In this document: piece after piece, positions 14,819 through 18,567 of the stretch
How the letters are laid out: each line of letters opens with the position of its first letter
Position numbering within the stretch: the stretch's first letter is position 1
Assembly: GCA_031277075.1 (NCBI GenBank)
Contig: JAISLV010000045.1
Span: 1-18,567 of the forward strand
Source: Endomicrobium sp.
GTDB taxonomy: Bacteria; Elusimicrobiota; Endomicrobiia; Endomicrobiales; Endomicrobiaceae
Direction: 5' to 3'
DNA length: 18,567 nt
Position numbers and translations under genes: made by a program
Notes under the pieces: model-generated
Told to the model about the DNA's origin: nothing
Database searches by the model: none
Seen by the model: only the letters and a program-made list of their open reading frames with translations

Positions 14819-16090
14819 ATGTCTCTTCAAATTAAAAATATCAGAATAGTAGACCCTTCGCAAAATAAAGATTTCGTCGGCGATTTATTTGCTGAAAACG
14901 GGCGTATAGTTTCAAAACTTTCAAGCGTTCCAAAAACCGTTATAGACGGTTCGGGTAAAATAGCGGTTCCGGGTTTAATAGACGTTCACTCTCATTTAAG
15001 AGAGCCGGGACAAGAAGGAAAAGAAACCATAAAAACGGGGACTTTCGCCGCGGCAAAAGGCGGCATTACTAGCGTTTTGTGTATGCCCAACACAAAGCCC
15101 GTCATAGATAACGCTCCGACGGTAGAGTTTATTTTATTTAAAGCGCAAAAAGAAGGCGTCGTCAACGTTTTCCCTATAGGCTGCGCCACGAAAGGTTCTT
15201 TAGGCGAGGAAATTTCAGAAATCGGCGTTTTAAAAAAGGCGGGTATAGTCGCGGTAAGCGACGACGGTTCGCCTGTGTCTAGCTCGCAGATTATGCGCCG
15301 CACTCTTGAATACGCTAAAATGTTTAAGTTCCCCGTAATTTCCCACAGCGAAGACAAAGAGCTTAGCAAAAACGGCGTGATGAACGAAGGCAAAAACTCA
15401 ATGATACTTGGTCTTAGAGCGATACCGCGCCAAGCGGAAGAGGTGATGGTCGCAAGAGACATTATGCTTGCGGAGCTTACTGGCGGTTTTTTGCATATCG
15501 CGCACGTTTCAACGGCGGGTTCGGTTGAACTTATAAGACAAGCGAAGAAAAAAGGCGTCAACGTCACCGCAGAAACCTGTCCTCATTATTTTACTTTAAC
15601 CGACGACATTGTAAAACTCTACGATACAAACACAAAAATGAACCCTCCTTTGAGAGAACAAATAGACATAGACGCCGTAAAAGCGGGACTTTCAGACGGA
15701 ACTATAGACTGCATAGCTACAGACCACGCTCCGCACATGCAAGAAGAAAAAAACAAGGAATTTGACATTGCTCCTTTTGGCATAATAGGTTTTGAGACAA
15801 TGTTGAGTTTAGTTTTAAACGAGCTTGTGGACAAAAAAGTTTTAACGCTTAGCCAAGCCGTAGAAAAAATGAGCGTCAACCCTGCGAAAATATTTAATCT
15901 TGAAGGACGCGGAAGCCTTAAAGACGGCAGTTTTGCCGACATTACCGTAATAGACCCAGAGTATTCTTACCGCTTTACAAAAGAAAGCATAGTCTCTAAA
16001 AGCAAAAACTCTCCTTTCATAGACAGAACTTTTAAAGGCGGCGCAGTAATCGTCGCAGTAGGCGGAAAAATAGTCTATAAAGCGGCATAA
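14819..16090 (+). CDS. pyrC: Dihydroorotase, class I
   Basis: PyrC closes carbamoyl aspartate to dihydroorotate, the third pyrimidine step. The 423-residue form has the metal-binding DVHSHLREPG (H57, H59), MPNTKP, SDDG (D149), HSED (H176), HIAHVST (H229) and ATDHAPH (D302), all typical of class I (long) dihydroorotases, with NPPLR for substrate binding. Only the catalytic residues visible here are intact, so it is probably active. I chose ATG 14819, which gives MSLQIKNIRIVDP, the usual family N-terminus, with GGGA eight bases upstream; an in-frame ATG at 14756 with its own AAAGG would add 21 residues that overlap a hairpin and have no family match. It ends the run and is followed by a strong terminator. 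Confidence 0.95.
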   Translation: MSLQIKNIRIVDPSQNKDFVGDLFAENGRIVSKLSSVPKTVIDGSGKIAVPGLIDVHSHLREPGQEGKETIKTGTFAAAKGGITSVLCMPNTKPVIDNAPTVEFILFKAQKEGVVNVFPIGCATKGSLGEEISEIGVLKKAGIVAVSDDGSPVSSSQIMRRTLEYAKMFKFPVISHSEDKELSKNGVMNEGKNSMILGLRAIPRQAEEVMVARDIMLAELTGGFLHIAHVSTAGSVELIRQAKKKGVNVTAETCPHYFTLTDDIVKLYDTNTKMNPPLREQIDIDAVKAGLSDGTIDCIATDHAPHMQEEKNKEFDIAPFGIIGFETMLSLVLNELVDKKVLTLSQAVEKMSVNPAKIFNLEGRGSLKDGSFADITVIDPEYSYRFTKESIVSKSKNSPFIDRTFKGGAVIVAVGGKIVYKAA

Positions 16091-16104
16091 TAAATAAAAT
16101 GCGC

Positions 16105-16142
16105 AAGCGGTCAAGCGGACGTAAGAATTGACCGCTTTTTTT
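16105..16142 (+). terminator. Strong intrinsic terminator after pyrC
   Basis: AAGCGGTCAA (16105-16114) and TTGACCGCTT (16128-16137) form a perfect 10-bp stem with a 13-base loop, followed by a run of seven T (16136-16142). It closes the purine/pyrimidine transcription unit. Confidence 0.88.
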
Positions 16143-16188
16143 ATTTGTTGCGCGGGGCTGCGCAGATAGTAAAAGTTAAACGGCAGAC

Positions 16189-16242
16189 TATGAAATAAAT
16201 TCAGGGCGACGGATGCACCCCGACGGGCAAGACCGCCGTTCA
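16189..16242 (+). repeat. Family D direct repeat, copy 1
   Basis: Begins TATGAAATAAATTCAGGGCG and ends GACGGGCAAGACCGCCGTTC. Copy 2 at 16656-16719 has the same start and end with about 10 extra bases in the middle. The copy is followed at once by CCTGACTTGAC, whose reverse complement precedes copy 2. Confidence 0.7.
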
Positions 16243-16307
16243 CCTGACTTGACTGCTTTGGCGACCACACAGAATAGAGCTTTTTTACAAGTTTTTGTAT
16301 TCCAATT

Positions 16308-16338
16308 AAGCAACTAGGCAGCTAAGCAAAGGCAGACC
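16308..16338 (+). repeat. Family A repeat fragment
   Basis: AAGCAACTAGGCAGCTAAGC then AAAGGCAGACC matches the GGCAGCTAAGCGGCTAGGCA part of the 1656-1880 array. Confidence 0.55.
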
Positions 16339-16347
16339 TTGAAATAG

Positions 16348-16368
16348 ACCCTGAAACGAGTTCAGGGT
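16348..16368. repeat. Family C palindrome, copy 2
   Basis: ACCCTGAA and TTCAGGGT surround a 5-base loop. On the minus strand this copy and its flanks match 1902-1935 with few changes. It lies opposite in direction to the first copy. Confidence 0.7.
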
Positions 16369-16433
16369 GACGCGTTCGCGTCAGTTTTGGGTGACGGCGA
16401 TGGGGTGCAAAGTCTATCGTTGCCATGCCTGTC

Positions 16434-16454
16434 ATGCTGAACTTGTTTCAGCAT
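16434..16454. repeat. Family C palindrome, copy 3
   Basis: ATGCTGAA and TTCAGCAT surround the same CTTGT loop as at 1906-1926. The two changed stem positions are matched on the opposite arm, so pairing is kept. Confidence 0.7.
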
Positions 16455-16655
16455 CTGCCGTTTGTTGTTCATCTATTCTTTCTCTTCCTTCTTTTCTTAC
16501 TATCTTCACTCTAATGCTATTTTTTTCTTTGCTGCTTTCTTTGCAAATATATCTTTTCTTTCGCCTATTTTACAAAACTTCCATATTTGGCGACCACTTT
16601 TAACACTCTTTTATATATAAAAATTTCTTTTTTTACAAAAAACGGTCAAGTCAGG

Positions 16656-16719
16656 TATGAAATAAATTAAGGGCGACGGCTGGCGGCGGCTGCACCCTGT
16701 CGGGCAAGACCGCCGCTCA
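16656..16719 (+). repeat. Family D direct repeat, copy 2
   Basis: TATGAAATAAATTAAGGGCG opens the copy and GTCGGGCAAGACCGCCGCTC closes it. It differs from copy 1 mainly by an insert of about ten G/C-rich bases. Confidence 0.7.
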
Positions 16720-16725
16720 TTTTTT
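16683..16725 (+). terminator. Possible terminator formed by family D copy 2
   Basis: GCGGCGG (16683-16689) can pair with CCGCCGC (16710-16716), closely followed by a six-T run (16720-16725). The loop of 20 bases contains CCC and GGG that could pair inside. Only copy 2 has this arm; copy 1 lacks it. Confidence 0.4.
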
Positions 16726-16815
16726 GCAAAATGTCAATAAAGGCAAAATACCGCATTGCGCCGTGCTGTTTAAAATTTCACAAAAGTTTTGCAAAGAGTT
16801 TCATAACAATTGGAT

Positions 16816-16859
16816 TATAATATTTTAAAGATTATTATAATTATAATACGCAAAAGGGG
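16816..16859 (+). promoter_or_regulatory. A/T-rich leader with -10-like boxes and ribosome site
   Basis: TATAAT occurs at 16816-16821 and 16842-16847 in a palindrome-like A/T stretch. The best -35 candidate, TTGCAA at 16789-16794, is 21 bases from the first box, longer than the ideal 17, so the promoter is uncertain. AGGGG (16855-16859) is a strong ribosome site six bases before ATG 16866. Confidence 0.4.
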
Positions 16860-16865
16860 ACTTAA

Positions 16866-18567
16866 ATGGCGTTTAAAAAAATGCTTTCCGCTCTTACTTG
16901 CGCAGCTTTTTTGCTTTCCTGTTTTGCCTCATACCCGTCTAATGCTTACGCAGATGCTGATTACGGCGTTATTTCCCAAATAAAAAACGCAATACCGTCT
17001 TCGGCGGGGTATATATCCGATTATAATATTTCAAATTCGGGTACGGTTTTAGTATATATTCAAGACCTGCATTGCAATGCGGAAGTTCAAAAAAACATAG
17101 CTAAAATTTTACAATCGCTTGACGAAAATATCGGCGTGGGAAAAGTTATTTTGGAAGGCGCGCCTGAAGGACGGATAAATCAAAACGCTTTAAAGGCTTT
17201 GCCTGAAAACGTTAAATACGAAGTAATTGAAAATCTTTTCAATAGAGGGCTTGTTTCTGGTTCCGAGCTTTATTCTCTGCAAAATAACAAAAACAATTTA
17301 TACGGCGTTGAAAAGTGGGACGAATATATTTCAAATCTTTATCTTGCCTCAGAACTTACGGGAAAACAAAAATATGAAACGCAAAGAATAGCCCCTTTTA
17401 AAAAGCTTGTTGAAAAAAGCGTAACCCCGAAAATAAAGCGTTTTTCATCGTTAGTTTACGGCGATAACCCTTCAAAATACAAAAATTTTATCAAACTTTC
17501 GCAGCTTTACGACAAACCTTTAAGCCAATATCCTAATTTGTTGCAATATGTCGAGCTTGCCGTTTTTGCGGGTAAAATCAATCCTCAAAAAGCTCAAAAA
17601 GAATTGACGGCTTATTTGGAATATTTAAAAAGCGTCTTGCCTTATAAAGATTACCGCAGCCTTGAAAGCAAATTTGACGATAAAGACGAGTATTTTGAGG
17701 CTCTTTACGATATTTCCGCTCAAAGAGGATTTGCAGATTTCATTGCAAAATATCCTAACCTTTACTCTTTCCTTGCTTATTCAAAAAAATCAAAGGGCGT
17801 AGTTCCGCTGCTTGTTTATAATGAGGAGAGCCTTTACGCCGACGGGCTTTTTAGCCAAGCCTCAAAAGACGGAGATTTTTACGAAAATTTAATGATTTCA
17901 AAAATGACCGTTCTTTTAGACTCTTTTGTGTCGGCGTCTATGACGGAAAAAGATTTTTTGTATTTCAGCGCAAACGCCGACGCTTTTAACGAAGCTGCGG
18001 GAAGACGTTTTCCTCAATACGCTCCGCTCATAAACGAGATAACGGGCGACGCGAGATTTTTTCGTTATTACGCGGGCAATATCGTCCGAAATTCTTTTTT
18101 TCTTGATAATATAAAAAAATACAATCTGCAAACTTCGGCGAAAATAAACGTAGTAATAGCCGGCGGATTTCACTCGTCGCTTGTTGAAGATTTAAAAGCC
18201 GCAAATATTTCATATACCGTAATAAGCCCTTCAATAAAATCTCCCGTATCTTCAGACGTCTACAACGAGCTATTGTCAATTAACTATCCGCAAAAAACCG
18301 AACTTTCAAAACGGCTTATGTCAAACGCTCTTGCGCCCATACCTTTAATGCTTGCCGCAAACGCTCAAACGCCAATAGAAAACAGACAAGCGTATACGGA
18401 TATTCTGGTAAAAGCTCTTTCGCGAGAAATTTCCGAATCCGAAGACGGAAGAAAAATTTTAGTTTCGCCCGAAAATTTGAAAACCGCAATAGAACAATGG
18501 GCGAAAAATTTGAGTTTAGATTTAAGCGTAAATTACGACGAAACGTTTTTTGATATTAATGCGGGAG
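16866..18567 (+). CDS. Large secreted protein, possible TraB/Tiki-superfamily domain (3' partial)
   Basis: The frame runs from ATG 16866 to the window edge (567 codons) with no stop, so the C-terminus is missing. The N-terminus is an export signal, MAFKKMLSALTCAAFLLSC with a lipobox-like LLSC (C19) or a later cut after AYA (residue 29). A domain follows with IQDLHCNAEVQ (H69), VILEGAPEG (E97), a helical middle, NIVRNSFFLDNI (R408) and VIAGGFHSSLVE (G433, H436). The spread of an N-terminal xxxH, a Glu at the end of the next strand, an R-N before a helix and a late GxxH fits the TraB/PrgY/Tiki/ChaN-type fold, where the His, Glu and Arg form a metal site. Beyond about residue 460 (after ISPSIKSPVS) similarity stops and a second region begins. 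I know of no function; protease or ligand-binding roles exist in the superfamily. Confidence 0.7.
   Translation, partial: MAFKKMLSALTCAAFLLSCFASYPSNAYADADYGVISQIKNAIPSSAGYISDYNISNSGTVLVYIQDLHCNAEVQKNIAKILQSLDENIGVGKVILEGAPEGRINQNALKALPENVKYEVIENLFNRGLVSGSELYSLQNNKNNLYGVEKWDEYISNLYLASELTGKQKYETQRIAPFKKLVEKSVTPKIKRFSSLVYGDNPSKYKNFIKLSQLYDKPLSQYPNLLQYVELAVFAGKINPQKAQKELTAYLEYLKSVLPYKDYRSLESKFDDKDEYFEALYDISAQRGFADFIAKYPNLYSFLAYSKKSKGVVPLLVYNEESLYADGLFSQASKDGDFYENLMISKMTVLLDSFVSASMTEKDFLYFSANADAFNEAAGRRFPQYAPLINEITGDARFFRYYAGNIVRNSFFLDNIKKYNLQTSAKINVVIAGGFHSSLVEDLKAANISYTVISPSIKSPVSSDVYNELLSINYPQKTELSKRLMSNALAPIPLMLAANAQTPIENRQAYTDILVKALSREISESEDGRKILVSPENLKTAIEQWAKNLSLDLSVNYDETFFDINAG

Larger units (their letters stand above)
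16143..16865. other. Gene-free, repeat-rich spacer
   Basis: About 720 bases without a credible gene. It contains two copies of family D (16189-16242, 16656-16719), family A (16308-16338), two family C palindromes (16348-16368, 16434-16454), a TGACGCG/CGCGTCA hairpin (16368-16383), a C/T-rich stretch (about 16460-16580) and the leader of the next gene. A 78-codon open frame at 16367-16603 is repeat translation, not a gene. Confidence 0.7.

Noticed and set aside
14992..15567. 191-codon open frame on the minus strand inside pyrC
   Set aside because: It is the antisense of a firmly identified pyrC, has no ribosome site and reads as low-complexity Ser/Pro/Phe-rich sequence. The other minus-strand frames in the window are of the same kind.
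16367..16603. 78-codon open frame starting MTRSRQFWVTAM
   Set aside because: It runs through family C palindromes; the CHAELVSAS phrase is the typical translation of the TGCTGAACTTGTTTCAGCA repeat. No ribosome site and a low-complexity C/T-rich end.

Overview
The window looks like chromosomal DNA from a diderm (outer-membrane) bacterium of about 40% G+C. All genes I can support lie on the + strand. An Elusimicrobiota (Endomicrobium-like) origin is my best guess from overall gene style: a PorV-like barrel fused to TPRs, a secreted protein with a QDLHCN motif, A/T-rich lysine codons, and gene order. This is inference only; no rRNA or universal marker gene is present to fix the phylum.

Layout. 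(1) 2-1646: the 3' part of a membrane-anchored PP2C-type phosphatase followed by a stand-alone response-regulator receiver, a small signalling operon. (2) 1647-2063: a gene-free spacer with a degenerate repeat array, ending in a palindrome plus T-run that can act as a terminator. (3) 2064-7493: a tightly packed operon of four genes: a beta-barrel/TPR envelope protein, a GalT-family nucleotidylyltransferase whose usual nucleophilic His is Tyr, glycogen synthase glgA (ATGA overlap with galT), and a short four-TM protein that I read as a divergent FtsX. (4) 7494-7772: a repeat-filled spacer with imperfect inverted ends. (5) 7773-10275: an EnvC-like murein hydrolase activator with a degenerate LytM domain, then an S41 C-terminal processing protease. 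With the FtsX-like gene this recreates the common ftsX-envC-ctp cell-division order, but without ftsE next to it. (6) 10317-10604: a DUF1805 protein. (7) 10811-16090: a nucleotide-biosynthesis run (small Cys-rich membrane protein, purD, purE, pyrR, pyrB, pyrC), opened by a good sigma70-like promoter and closed by a strong intrinsic terminator; purD is followed by an internal terminator. (8) 16143-16865: about 720 bp of gene-free, repeat-rich DNA. (9) 16866-end: the 5' part of a large secreted protein with features of the TraB/Tiki (GxxH) superfamily.

Together the genes cover envelope assembly and division (FtsX-like, EnvC-like, CtpA), storage-sugar metabolism (GalT-like, GlgA), and de novo purine and pyrimidine synthesis (PurD, PurE, PyrB, PyrC, with PyrR as regulator). 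The spacers carry at least four families of short dispersed repeats, some palindromic and one with compensatory base changes. These, the GalT active-site change, the divergent FtsX and the secreted TraB/Tiki-like protein are the points most worth a second look. I see no CRISPR array, tRNA, rRNA, transposase or phage gene.
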